Shown: positions 14,711 through 22,875 of the stretch, piece after piece | Layout: each line of letters begins with the position of its first letter | Position numbering within the stretch: the first letter of the stretch is position 1 | Assembly (NCBI GenBank): GCA_040255215.1 | Contig: JBDZUM010000037.1 | Coordinates: forward strand, 1 to 31,152 | Direction of reading: 5' to 3' | Length of the DNA stretch: 31,152 nucleotides | From: JAQSWP01 sp040255215 | GTDB lineage: Bacteria > Pseudomonadota > Alphaproteobacteria > Reyranellales > JAQSWP01 | Program-made: the position numbers and the translations under genes | The notes under the pieces: generated by a model | The model's input: the letters and a program-made list of their open reading frames with translations, nothing else | The model's database searches: none | Told to the model about the DNA's origin: nothing

Positions 14711-16302
14711 TAGCGTCCGCCGGCGTCTTCATCCGGCCCGGGTTCGGGCTTCACGCCGGGCTGGCGGCGGAGGCTGGCGCGCAGGCCGGCGAGGCTGCCG
14801 GCTTTGAGCAACAAGACCAGACCGCCATAGAGCGCCGCGCCGCCTGCCACCAGCGCCGCCAGCGCCAGGGCCTGCAGAAGCAGGCTGGCCTGCAGCGCAT
14901 CCGCCAGAAGCGGGGCTGCGGCGAGGAGCGTGCCGCCCATCGCGATCGCGGCCAGCAGCAGGCGCGGCGCGCGCCGCAGGAGCTGCCCGTCGATGCGCAG
15001 ATGGCCGCGGCGATGCAGGATGAATCCCATCAGCGCGACGTTGAGCCAGCCGCTCAGCGAGGAGGCAAGGGCTATGCCGACATGCTGCAGCGGGCCGATC
15101 AGCGCCAGGTTGAGCGCGACGTTGGCGGCGATCGACACCATGACGACGTAGAGCGGCGTGCGCGTGTCGCGGCGCGCCGAAAAGCCCGGGATCAGCACCT
15201 TGACCAGCACGAAGGCCGGCAGGCCGACGGCGAAGGCGGCCAGCGCATTGGCCGTGGCGACGGTGGCCGCGGCGTCGAAGGCGCCGCGCTCGAACAGCAC
15301 GCGGATGATCGGCTCGTGCAGCGCCACCAGCCCGGCCGTGGCGGGCAGGGTCAGCAGCAGGGCGAACTCGATGGCGCGATTCTGGTTGGCCAGTGCCGCG
15401 TCGTGGCTGCCGGCCCTGATCTGGCGCGACAGCAGCGGCAGCAGGGCGGTGCCGATGGCGACGCCGACCACGCCCAGCGGCAGCTGGTTGATGCGGTCGG
15501 CGTAGTAGAGATAGGAGATTGCGCCGGTCGGCAGGAACGAGGCCCAGACGACGTCCAGCATGGAGTTGATCTGCTGCAGGCCGCTGCCGATGGCGGCCGG
15601 CGCGGCCAGCAGCAGCAGGTTGCGCACGCGCGGACTGAAGCGCGGCCGTACCGGCCCCAGCACCATGCCGGCCCGGGCGCAAGCCGCCGCCAGCCACAGA
15701 TACTGCACGATGCCGGCGGCGAAGACGCCCCAGGCCAGGGCATGGCCGGCGGTCGGCAGCAGCGCCGTCAGGCCCAGCGCTGACGCAATCAGGGTGAGAT
15801 TGAGCAGGATCGGCGTGGCGGCGGCATGGCCGAAGCGCTCGAGCGAATTGAGGACGCCCGCCTGCAGCGACACCAGCGAGATGAACAGCAGGTAGGGGAA
15901 GGCGATGCGCGAGAGCTCGATCGCCAGACCGAACGTCTCGGGATCGTCGCGCAGGCCGGGCGCCAGTGCGGTCACGACGTAGGGCATGAAGACGATCATC
16001 AGCGCCGAGAGCGGCAGCAGGACCGAAACCAGCGCCGCCTGCGCCTCGCGCGCGAACTGCAGCGCCGCCGGCCCGCCGCCATCGTGCAGCGCGCCGGCGA
16101 ACAGCGGCACGAAGGCCTGGTTGAAGGCGCCCTCGGCGAACAGGCGGCGGAAGAAGTTGGGCAGCTTGAACGCGATGAAGAAGGCGTCGGCCACCGGCCC
16201 GGTGCCGGCGATGGCGGCGATCACCATGTCGCGGGCGAAGCCGGCGATGCGGCTCAGCAGGGTGAAGCCGCCGATCGAGGCGACGGCGCGGGCGAAGCTC
16301 AT
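14711..16302 (-). CDS. murJ: Lipid II flippase MurJ (MviN), stop codon cut by the gap
   Basis: Inner-membrane flippase that moves lipid II to the periplasmic side for peptidoglycan synthesis. Residues 1-530 are readable and show about 14 hydrophobic helices; typical sequence includes SIGGFTLLSRIAGFARDM, FKLPNFFRRLFAEGAFNQAF and YADRINQLPLGVVGVAIGTALLP, all MurJ signatures. The last readable codon before the Ns is Arg530, and the next is TA followed by an N, that is a stop (TAA or TAG) or tyrosine. Because the family is about 510-530 residues, a stop is most likely and the gene is nearly certainly complete. The ATG at 16302 follows a 55-base space after the secreted protein gene. Confidence 0.95.
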
Positions 16303-16357
16303 TGAAAGTCCGGATGGATCGGCCGGGGCATTGGCATGGCGTCGTCGTTAGCAGTGG

Positions 16358-17071
16358 TCATCGATGGCGAGAAGTTCGGATAAATTCCGATTTAAACAAG
16401 CCGATCATGGCGATGATGGATGCCCGCAAATCGCAAGTATCTGTCGCCGCGAACTTTGCTGCAGTCCTTGCTCTGATCTCAGCGGCTTCGCTCGACTCCA
16501 ACCGTCCTTCAGTCTTGGCTATCGCTGTCTCAAGTTCCGCAAGATGAACGGCAACGTGCTTGCCATTGAACTCCTCGACCTGGAACAGATGGCACTTTCT
16601 GATTAGCAGATCGGCAGCGACCAGTTCGTAGAAGTCGATGCCGTCCGCTGTCGTAGCGCCAAGGCGATCTTGCATGGCTCGCTCGCCAGCGCGAAATCCG
16701 GCGCGCACTGCATCTGTCGCAGCAGCATTGCAGGGCTGCGCATCCGCCCATGCTCGTCCCTCATCGATTATTCGATTGGCAGCGCTGGCGCCTATATCAC
16801 CGCGTATGGTTTCCAGAATCGTTACGCTCCAAAAGCCAATGCGTTCGGCATCCTTTTCCGACAGAACTTTGCATTTGTCATTGAGCAGAGCAGCCTTCAC
16901 CGTAGCGGCAAATGACGCCGTAAATGCCTCGATTTCGGCGTGCTGCTCTTCAACTACCGACTTCGGCGGCATAGAGGCGATCTCTGGACGAGAAGATTGT
17001 TGAGCCTGTGCGATGCTAACCGGTCCCACAAGGAGAAGACAGCTTATCAGTCCATGAACCGACGATCTCAT
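16358..17071 (-). CDS. Secreted protein of unknown function with four cysteines
   Basis: I do not recognise a family. The 237-residue product starts with a clear signal peptide (MRSSVHGLISCLLLVGPVSIAQAQ, cleavage about residue 23) and is otherwise mostly helical and charged. The mature part has four cysteines (C67, C114, C160, C213), which could make two disulfides in the periplasm. Its DNA is visibly richer in A/T than the genes on each side and uses more A/T-ending codons, suggesting a different origin. Its ATG overlaps the TGA of the secreted hydrolase gene (ATGA, 17068-17071), so the two are translationally coupled and probably work together or are expressed as a unit; murJ follows 55 bases later. 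Confidence 0.72.
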   Translation of the reverse strand: MRSSVHGLISCLLLVGPVSIAQAQQSSRPEIASMPPKSVVEEQHAEIEAFTASFAATVKAALLNDKCKVLSEKDAERIGFWSVTILETIRGDIGASAANRIIDEGRAWADAQPCNAAATDAVRAGFRAGERAMQDRLGATTADGIDFYELVAADLLIRKCHLFQVEEFNGKHVAVHLAELETAIAKTEGRLESSEAAEIRARTAAKFAATDTCDLRASIIAMIGLFKSEFIRTSRHR

Positions 17072-18060
17072 CGCCCGAACGCCCGCTTGAGGAAATCCGC
17101 CACATCGCGCTGCGCCGCCGCCAGGGCCGCCGCATCGCCGCCATAGGTGGCGCCGTATTCCATGCAGCCCTTGAGGTAGGCGTTGATGACGGCCTGATCC
17201 GCCATCTCCTCGCCGGTGTCGAGTCGGCGCATGGTTCCTTTGCCGAGTTCGACCTCGGCGCGGCAGTTGCGCGCACTCTGCAGGCGCGGGTAGCGCCGCG
17301 GCGGTTCGGGAATGTCGAAATCGTGGTACGCGCCGTCATAGGCCTTGGCCTCGATGCGCGCGCCTTTCGCGGCGAACCAGTTGGCATAGGCGAAGCAGGG
17401 TGCCGCTGGCGTATAGTCGTCGGCCGCGCCCAGCAGCATCAGCAGCGGCATGGGCGAAACGGCGTCGGCGCGGTAGGGGATGTTGCAGGAGGGATAGAGC
17501 GCGACATGGGCGGCGAAGCGCAGCTCGCCGTCGATCATGCCCTGCCGGATCGGCTCCAGCGCCGTATAGAGCACCACCTGGCCGCCGCGCGAGAAGCCCA
17601 TGACGGCAATGCGCTGCGGGTCGATGCGCGGATGGCCGGCCAGCAGCTTCAGGGCGGCGAGCGCGTCGGCGACGTTGGCCATGGTCGACAGCCGCGTCTG
17701 GTCGGTGCCGGTCGAGCGCAGGCCGCGGCCGGTGAAACTGTCGACGACGAAGGTGGCATAGCCCAACGCGTTGAGCCGCGCCGCCCAGTCGTGCTCGCGG
17801 CCGGGCAGGATGCCGCCGCTGCCATGGGCGATGACGATCGCCGGCACGCGCGCGCTGCCTTGCGGCAGGGTCAGGACGCCGGAAATCGTCGCCTGCGCCA
17901 TGGCGGGGTTGCGGCCGACCAGATCGCTCGGCCCGCGCGGCGTTGGCGATAAGAATTCGATCGCGCCGGCGCGGCCGTCGGCCAGCGAGGTGGCCGGCTG
18001 GGCAAGCGCGGGCTGTCCCGACAGGATCAATGCAAGGGCGAAGGCGATGCGTCGCGACAA
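17068..18060 (-). CDS. Secreted dienelactone-hydrolase-like alpha/beta hydrolase
   Basis: Predicted periplasmic hydrolase of 330 residues. It has a signal peptide (MSRRIAFALALILSGQPALAQ, cleavage about 20), then an alpha/beta-hydrolase fold: IVIAHGSGG as oxyanion region (about 76-83), GFSRGG with the nucleophile S157, an acid in LLGAADDYTP (D214 or D215), and the histidine in AYHDFDIPEP (H246). Classical dienelactone hydrolases use cysteine as nucleophile; this one has serine, so an esterase-type activity is more likely than dienelactone cleavage. The start is TTG at 18060, chosen because it places the signal peptide at the N-terminus; no strong Shine-Dalgarno is visible. It overlaps the downstream secreted-protein gene by 4 bases and is divergent from the Spy-like gene. 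Confidence 0.82.
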   Translation of the reverse strand: MSRRIAFALALILSGQPALAQPATSLADGRAGAIEFLSPTPRGPSDLVGRNPAMAQATISGVLTLPQGSARVPAIVIAHGSGGILPGREHDWAARLNALGYATFVVDSFTGRGLRSTGTDQTRLSTMANVADALAALKLLAGHPRIDPQRIAVMGFSRGGQVVLYTALEPIRQGMIDGELRFAAHVALYPSCNIPYRADAVSPMPLLMLLGAADDYTPAAPCFAYANWFAAKGARIEAKAYDGAYHDFDIPEPPRRYPRLQSARNCRAEVELGKGTMRRLDTGEEMADQAVINAYLKGCMEYGATYGGDAAALAAAQRDVADFLKRAFGR

Positions 18061-18145
18061 GGGCAGTCCATCAATGGCGGTGGGCGACTGTGTGCCGCCC
18101 GATTATGTCGTAAGCTTGACGCCCTGGCAGCAGGGGAACCGCAGC

Positions 18146-18691
18146 ATGCGCAGAGCTTCCATCATTCTGGCACTCCTTACAGTGGCCCTGCCGGCGTCGG
18201 CCAATAGCCCTACGCCCTATGCCGGTCAGCATCTGCGCCCGCTCAAGGCGCTGTCGGCTGGCGAGATCGACGATCTGCGCAACGGGCGTGGCATGGGCCT
18301 GGCCAAGGCGGCCGAGTTGAACTCCTATCCCGGGCCCGCCCATGTGCTCGAGTTGCAAGGCGCGCTGAGCCTGACGCCATCGCAGATCGAGCGCACCGAA
18401 CGCCTGCGCGCCAGGATGACGCGCGAGGCGGCGGCGCTGGGCGAATCCATCCTGCAGGCCGAAGCGGCGCTCGACCGGTTGTTCGGCGAAGGCAAGGCCG
18501 ACGCTGCGGCGGTCGAGCGCGCCAGCGTCGAGATCGGCACTCTGCAGGGCAGGCTGCGGGCGGTCCATCTCAACACGCATATCGAGATGAAAGCGCTGCT
18601 CAGCGCGGACCAGATCTCGGCCTACGACCGGCTGCGCGGCTATTCGGGATCCGAGTCCCGGCCGCAAGGCCATGACGGCCACCGGCACTAG
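18146..18691 (+). CDS. Spy/CpxP-like LTxxQ periplasmic protein
   Basis: Predicted periplasmic protein of 181 residues. A signal peptide (MRRASIILALLTVALPASA, cleavage about 19) is followed by a mostly helical body. Two LTxxQ-type repeats are seen: ALSLTPSQIERTERLRARM and ALLSADQISAYDRLRGY, as in Spy, CpxP and related ATP-independent chaperone or metal-stress proteins. The C-terminus is histidine-rich (GHDGHRH), which may bind metal. The ATG at 18146 is preceded by a purine-rich AGGGGAA. It is divergent from the hydrolase gene and convergent with glnD, only 12 bases apart. No CpxAR-type regulator lies in this window. Family membership is fairly sure; the role is inference. Confidence 0.78.
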   Translation: MRRASIILALLTVALPASANSPTPYAGQHLRPLKALSAGEIDDLRNGRGMGLAKAAELNSYPGPAHVLELQGALSLTPSQIERTERLRARMTREAAALGESILQAEAALDRLFGEGKADAAAVERASVEIGTLQGRLRAVHLNTHIEMKALLSADQISAYDRLRGYSGSESRPQGHDGHRH

Positions 18692-18703
18692 CAGAAGCGG
18701 GCG

Positions 18704-21577
18704 CTATTCGGCGGCGGCGCGGCGGCGGCGGGCAACCCGGCGTCGCGGCGCGGGTGCAGGGGGCGCGGGCTCGGCCGCCAGGCCTTCCTTCTCGTCGGCG
18801 TTCTGCAGCACGTCCTGCAGCCGCGTCTTGATCTCCGCCAGCTTGTCGGGATGGACGATCTTCAGGCCGAACACGTCCTTGACGTAGAACACGTCGACGG
18901 CGCGCTCGCCGTAGGTGGTGACGTGCGCCGAGGAGATCTGCAGGTTGAGCTCCGACAGGGTGCGGGTGACGAGATAGAGGAAGCCCGGCCGGTCGCGGCC
19001 GTTGACCTCGACCACGGTATGGGTGTTCGAGGCGTTGTTGTCGACCAGCACGCGTGGGGCGACGGTGAAGACGCTGGCGCGCGTCGGATAGGCCGGCTTC
19101 TGGCGCTCGAGCTGCTCGGCGATGCGCAGCTGGCCCGACAGCGCCTGCTCGATGCGCGCCGACAGCCGCGCCAGCTTGTCCGAGCGTTCGAAGGCGCCGC
19201 CCTCGGTGTCCTGGATCGTGAAGGTGTCGAGCGCCATGCCGTTGGCCATGGTGAAGATCTTGGCGTCGACGATGGTGGCGCCGGTCAGCGCCATGGCGCC
19301 GGCGATGCGCCAGAACAGGCCCGGCATGTCCTGAGTGTAGATGGTGACGTCGGTCACCGCGCGCTCGGCGTCGACGCGATGCTCGACCATCAGCGGCGAG
19401 CCGTCGCGCGCCGCGCGCCGCATCAGGTCGACGTGGCGGGCATGGGTGGCGGCGTCGAAGGACAGCCAGTAGGCCGGATAGCCTTCGGCGAAGATGCGCT
19501 CGCGCTCGGCCTCGCTCCAGTCCGGCAGCAGCTTCGCGGTCTCCTCCTGCGCTTGGCGCACGCGCTCGGCGCGCCCGCCGCCCAGCGTGCCGCCCGACAG
19601 CACTTCCTCGGCGGCGTAGTAGATCTGGCGCAGCAGCGCTGCCTTCCAGCCGTTCCACACGTTGGGGCCGACGGCGCGGATGTCGCACACGGTCAGCACC
19701 AGCAGCAGGCGCAGCCGCTCGGGCGACTGCACGAGTTCGGCGAAATCCTTGATCGTCTTGGGATCCTGAAGATCGCGCTGGAAGCCGGTGTAGGACATGG
19801 CGAGGTGCCAGCGCACCAGCCAGGCGACGGTCTCGGTCTCCTGCGGCGACAGGCCCAGCCTTGGGCCGAGATTGTCTGCCACTTCGGCGCCGAGGATGGA
19901 ATGGTCGCCGCCGCGGCCCTTGGCGATGTCGTGCAGCAGCACGGCGAGATAGAGCACTTCGCGCGACAGCACCTTGTGCACGATGGCGCTGGCCAGTGGA
20001 TGGTCCTCTTTCAGCGCGCCGTTCTCGATGCGCGAGAGGATGCCGATGGCGCGGATGGTGTGCTCGTCCACCGTGTAGGTGTGGTACATGTCGTGCTGGG
20101 TCTGCGCCACGACTCTGCCGAAATCCGGCACGAAACGGCCGAACACGCCCGCCTCGTTCATCCGCCGCAGCGCCGTCTCCGGATCGTTGCGCGAGGTCAG
20201 GATCGCCATGAAAAGGCGATTGGCCTCTTCGTTGGCGCGCAAGCCGTGACCGACCAGCTTCAGATTCTGCGTCACCAGCCGCAAGGTGGCGGGGTGGATG
20301 TCGAGGCCGTTCTCCTGCGCCACATGGAACAGGCGGATCAGCTTGACCGGATCGCGGGCGAAATCGTCGTCGTTCGCCACCTTCAGCCGCTCGCCGTCGA
20401 CGACGAAGCCCTCGAGCTGCCGGGGCCTGAGCGAGGCCAGACGGAACAGGCCGAAGCGCGGCTTGCGCTTGTGCGCCTCGTCCAGCGCGGCGCAGAAGAT
20501 GCGCGTCAGGTCGCCGACCGTCTTGGCGTGCAGGTAGTAGTGTTTCATGAAGCGTTCGACGCCGCGCGTGCCGGCATGGTCGGTGTAGTGCATGCGCCGG
20601 CCGATCTCCGCCTGCAGGTCGAAGCTCAGCCGCTCCTCGGCGCGGCCGGTGATGAAATGGATGTGGCAGCGCACGTTGCGCAGGAAGGTCTCGGCGCGAT
20701 CGAACTTGCGCGCCTCCTCGGCCGTCAACACCTCCTTGTCGACCAGCTCGGCGACCGTGCCGACGCGATAGAGATACTTGGCGATCCAGTAGAGCGTCTG
20801 CAGATCGCGCAGGCCGCCCTTGCCGTCCTTGACGTTGGGTTCCACGACGTAGCGCGAATCGCCCATCTTGCGGTGGCGCACGTCGCGTTCGGCCAGCTTG
20901 GCTTCGAGGAAATCGCGGCCGTCGCCGCTGAGGAAGGCCTGGGCGAAGGCGCGCTTGAACTGGTGGTAGAGCGCGGGCACGCCCCACAAATAGCGGGTCT
21001 CGAGCAGCGCGGTGCGGATCGTGTGGTCGGACTGCGCCAGCCGGATCGATTCCTCGATCGAGCGCGTGGCGTGCCCGACCTTCAGTCGCAGATCCCACAG
21101 CGTATAGAGCATGTACTCCACGACCTGCTCGCCGCGCGGCGTCTGCTTGTAGGGACGCAGGAACAGCAGATCGAGATCGGATTGCGGATAGAGTTCGCCG
21201 CGGCCGTAACCGCCCACCGCCACCAGGCAGATCTGCTCGGCCGCGGTCGGATTGGGGGCGGGATACACGTGCTCGTTGGCGACGTCGAACAGCACCTTGA
21301 CGATCTGGTCCATCAGGTGGGCCATGCCGAGCGTCACCTGCCGGCCGTCGCCGTCGGCCTCGAAGCGGCGCTGGATTTCGGCGCGGCCGGTATCCATCGC
21401 CTGGCGCAGGCAGGCCAGAACCTTCTCCCGCGCGCCGCCGCCGCGCACTTCCGGGTGGCGCTCGATCACCGCCGCGATGTCGGCGATCAGCGACTTGCGG
21501 TTGATGATGGCGCGGCGATCGCGCAGCTTTTCGTAGGGATTGTCCATGGGGTTCATATGGGTGGCCGGCCGGGCCAT
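18704..21577 (-). CDS. glnD: Bifunctional PII uridylyltransferase/uridylyl-removing enzyme GlnD
   Basis: Nitrogen sensor that uridylylates PII proteins under nitrogen limitation and removes UMP when glutamine is high. Domains in order, from the ATG at 21577 (957 residues): nucleotidyltransferase with GGYGRGELYPQSDLDLLFL at about 122-140; an HD domain with LLHDIAKGRGGDHS near 545; two C-terminal ACT domains, GLFWRIAGAMALTGATIVD about 750 and GFLYLVTRTLSELNLQI about 860; and a basic, proline-rich tail. The start is uncertain: in-frame ATGs at 21646, 21577, 21556 and 21547 are possible, none with a good Shine-Dalgarno; conserved sequence begins near NPYEKLRDRRAI just after 21547. It is divergent from the TRIC gene and convergent with the Spy-like gene. 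Confidence 0.96.
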   Translation of the reverse strand: MARPATHMNPMDNPYEKLRDRRAIINRKSLIADIAAVIERHPEVRGGGAREKVLACLRQAMDTGRAEIQRRFEADGDGRQVTLGMAHLMDQIVKVLFDVANEHVYPAPNPTAAEQICLVAVGGYGRGELYPQSDLDLLFLRPYKQTPRGEQVVEYMLYTLWDLRLKVGHATRSIEESIRLAQSDHTIRTALLETRYLWGVPALYHQFKRAFAQAFLSGDGRDFLEAKLAERDVRHRKMGDSRYVVEPNVKDGKGGLRDLQTLYWIAKYLYRVGTVAELVDKEVLTAEEARKFDRAETFLRNVRCHIHFITGRAEERLSFDLQAEIGRRMHYTDHAGTRGVERFMKHYYLHAKTVGDLTRIFCAALDEAHKRKPRFGLFRLASLRPRQLEGFVVDGERLKVANDDDFARDPVKLIRLFHVAQENGLDIHPATLRLVTQNLKLVGHGLRANEEANRLFMAILTSRNDPETALRRMNEAGVFGRFVPDFGRVVAQTQHDMYHTYTVDEHTIRAIGILSRIENGALKEDHPLASAIVHKVLSREVLYLAVLLHDIAKGRGGDHSILGAEVADNLGPRLGLSPQETETVAWLVRWHLAMSYTGFQRDLQDPKTIKDFAELVQSPERLRLLLVLTVCDIRAVGPNVWNGWKAALLRQIYYAAEEVLSGGTLGGGRAERVRQAQEETAKLLPDWSEAERERIFAEGYPAYWLSFDAATHARHVDLMRRAARDGSPLMVEHRVDAERAVTDVTIYTQDMPGLFWRIAGAMALTGATIVDAKIFTMANGMALDTFTIQDTEGGAFERSDKLARLSARIEQALSGQLRIAEQLERQKPAYPTRASVFTVAPRVLVDNNASNTHTVVEVNGRDRPGFLYLVTRTLSELNLQISSAHVTTYGERAVDVFYVKDVFGLKIVHPDKLAEIKTRLQDVLQNADEKEGLAAEPAPPAPAPRRRVARRRRAAAE

Positions 21578-21648
21578 TGTACCCGCCGCCGGCTGCGGTC
21601 CACAATCGGCCGGTTGGCGCCGGAAAGGCGCTTCATTGGGGGGCAACG

Positions 21649-22269
21649 GTGGGCGGCGATTTCCTGCACTGGCTGGAACTGACCGGCGTCGCGGTATTCG
21701 CGCTGACCGGCGCGCTGGCCGCCGCGCGCCAGCGGCTGGACATTTTCGGCTTCGCCCTGGTCGCCAGCGTCACCGGCATCGGCGGCGGCACCTTGCGCGA
21801 TCTTCTGCTCGACATCGCGCCGGTGTTCTGGATCGACGCGCCGGTCAATATCGGCGTCTGCATCGCGGTGGCCAGCGCGACGTTCTTTCTGGCGCGGCAC
21901 ATCGCCCGCGGCGAGCGCGCCATATTGTGGGCCGACGCGCTGGGCATGGCGCTGTTCTGCGTGCTGGGCGCGGAACGGGCGCTCGATCACGGCGCCGGCG
22001 CCATGGTGGCGGTGGTGATGGGCGTGATGTCGGCGACGTTCGGCGGCATCGTGCGCGACGTGCTGTGCGCCCAGGTGCCGCTGATCCTGCGCCAGGAGAT
22101 CTACGCCACCGCCGCGGCGGCCGGCGCCGGCCTCTACGTCGCGCTCGATTTTTCCGGCGTGCCGGAAACGCCGGCGCTGATCGCCGGTTTCGTCGCCGCC
22201 TTCGCCATCAGGGGCGCGGCCATCGCCTTCGGCTGGTCGCTGCCGGCCCATGGCGGGCTGGAGAAGTGA
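21649..22269 (+). CDS. TRIC-family cation channel (UPF0126, YicG-like)
   Basis: Inner-membrane protein of 206 residues with about seven hydrophobic helices and the two diagnostic repeats: SVTGIGGGTLRDLLLDIAP in the first half and VMSATFGGIVRDVLC in the second. Bacterial TRIC proteins are trimeric monovalent-cation channels; E. coli YicG has 205 residues. The GTG at 21649 follows a GGGGGG run at about 8 bases and gives the expected length, so I prefer it over the open frame extending 72 bases upstream. It is divergent from glnD and convergent with the mutS-linked membrane protein. Physiological role is not indicated by context. Confidence 0.9.
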   Translation: MGGDFLHWLELTGVAVFALTGALAAARQRLDIFGFALVASVTGIGGGTLRDLLLDIAPVFWIDAPVNIGVCIAVASATFFLARHIARGERAILWADALGMALFCVLGAERALDHGAGAMVAVVMGVMSATFGGIVRDVLCAQVPLILRQEIYATAAAAGAGLYVALDFSGVPETPALIAGFVAAFAIRGAAIAFGWSLPAHGGLEK

Positions 22270-22302
22270 AAGATCGCGCCGAACGTCGTCAGCGGCCGCA
22301 AT

Positions 22303-22875
22303 TCATCGGCTCGGCGCCGTAAAGCCGAGTGACAGCGCCGTCGCCGCCGCATAGGCGGCCTGCCAGGCGGCGAAAAAGGCGATCCAGGAGGCCATGACGT
22401 CGAATTGCTGCGGCAGGAGCAGCAGCGCGCCGAACAGCGCGCCGGCTATCGTCGCCATGACGATGAAGCGGGGCTTTCTCGCCCTCGGCGCCAGCGCGGC
22501 AGTCGCCAGCGCCAGCAGCAGCCCGCCGGCGGCACCTGCGACCGCGCCCGAGAGCAGCGTTTCGCCATCGCTGCCTGCGACCGGATCGAGCGCCAGTTCG
22601 ATTTCAACTGCCGCATAGTAGGAGCCCGTCGCGGCAATCGCGAGCAGCGCCCAGCGCAGCAGATCCAGTCCGAGATCGCCGCGCAGGGCCGCGCCGACGA
22701 TGACGCCGTAGAACAGGCCGGCGCCGGCGAAGGCGGAGAAGAGTCCGATACTGTCGATGGCGTTGTTGCCGGGCTCGTCCACCGCCATCAGGAAACCGAA
22801 ATGCCACAGCCCGTAAAGCGCGCCGGAGAACGCGCCCAAAAGCGCGTATTTGGCGATCGCTGCCTGGCTGCTCAT
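22303..22875 (-). CDS. Membrane protein of unknown function coupled to mutS
   Basis: I do not recognise a family. The 190-residue product is hydrophobic, with about five or six probable helices rich in alanine and glycine (for example ALLGAFSGALYGLWHFGFLM near the start, GLFSAFAGAGLFYGVIVGAAL, LLSGAVAGAAGGLLLALATAAL, FIVMATIAGALFGALLLLP). No catalytic motif is seen. Its ATG overlaps the TGA of mutS (ATGA at 22872-22875), so it is translated from the mutS message and expressed whenever mutS is, though a link to mismatch repair is not suggested by the sequence. Confidence 0.75.
   Translation of the reverse strand: MSSQAAIAKYALLGAFSGALYGLWHFGFLMAVDEPGNNAIDSIGLFSAFAGAGLFYGVIVGAALRGDLGLDLLRWALLAIAATGSYYAAVEIELALDPVAGSDGETLLSGAVAGAAGGLLLALATAALAPRARKPRFIVMATIAGALFGALLLLPQQFDVMASWIAFFAAWQAAYAAATALSLGFTAPSR

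Noticed and set aside
14581..16302. Open frame continuing murJ through the Ns
   Set aside because: Frame across unknown bases is meaningless; the TAN codon at the gap edge is most likely the stop.
18600..21605. 1001-codon minus-strand frame shifted relative to glnD
   Set aside because: Arginine/proline-rich frame-shifted shadow of glnD with no motif of its own.
18851..21682. 943-codon open frame on the plus strand antisense to glnD
   Set aside because: It mirrors GC-rich glnD codons; the translation is rich in R, A, G, H and Q and has no recognisable domain, while glnD has full motifs in its own frame.
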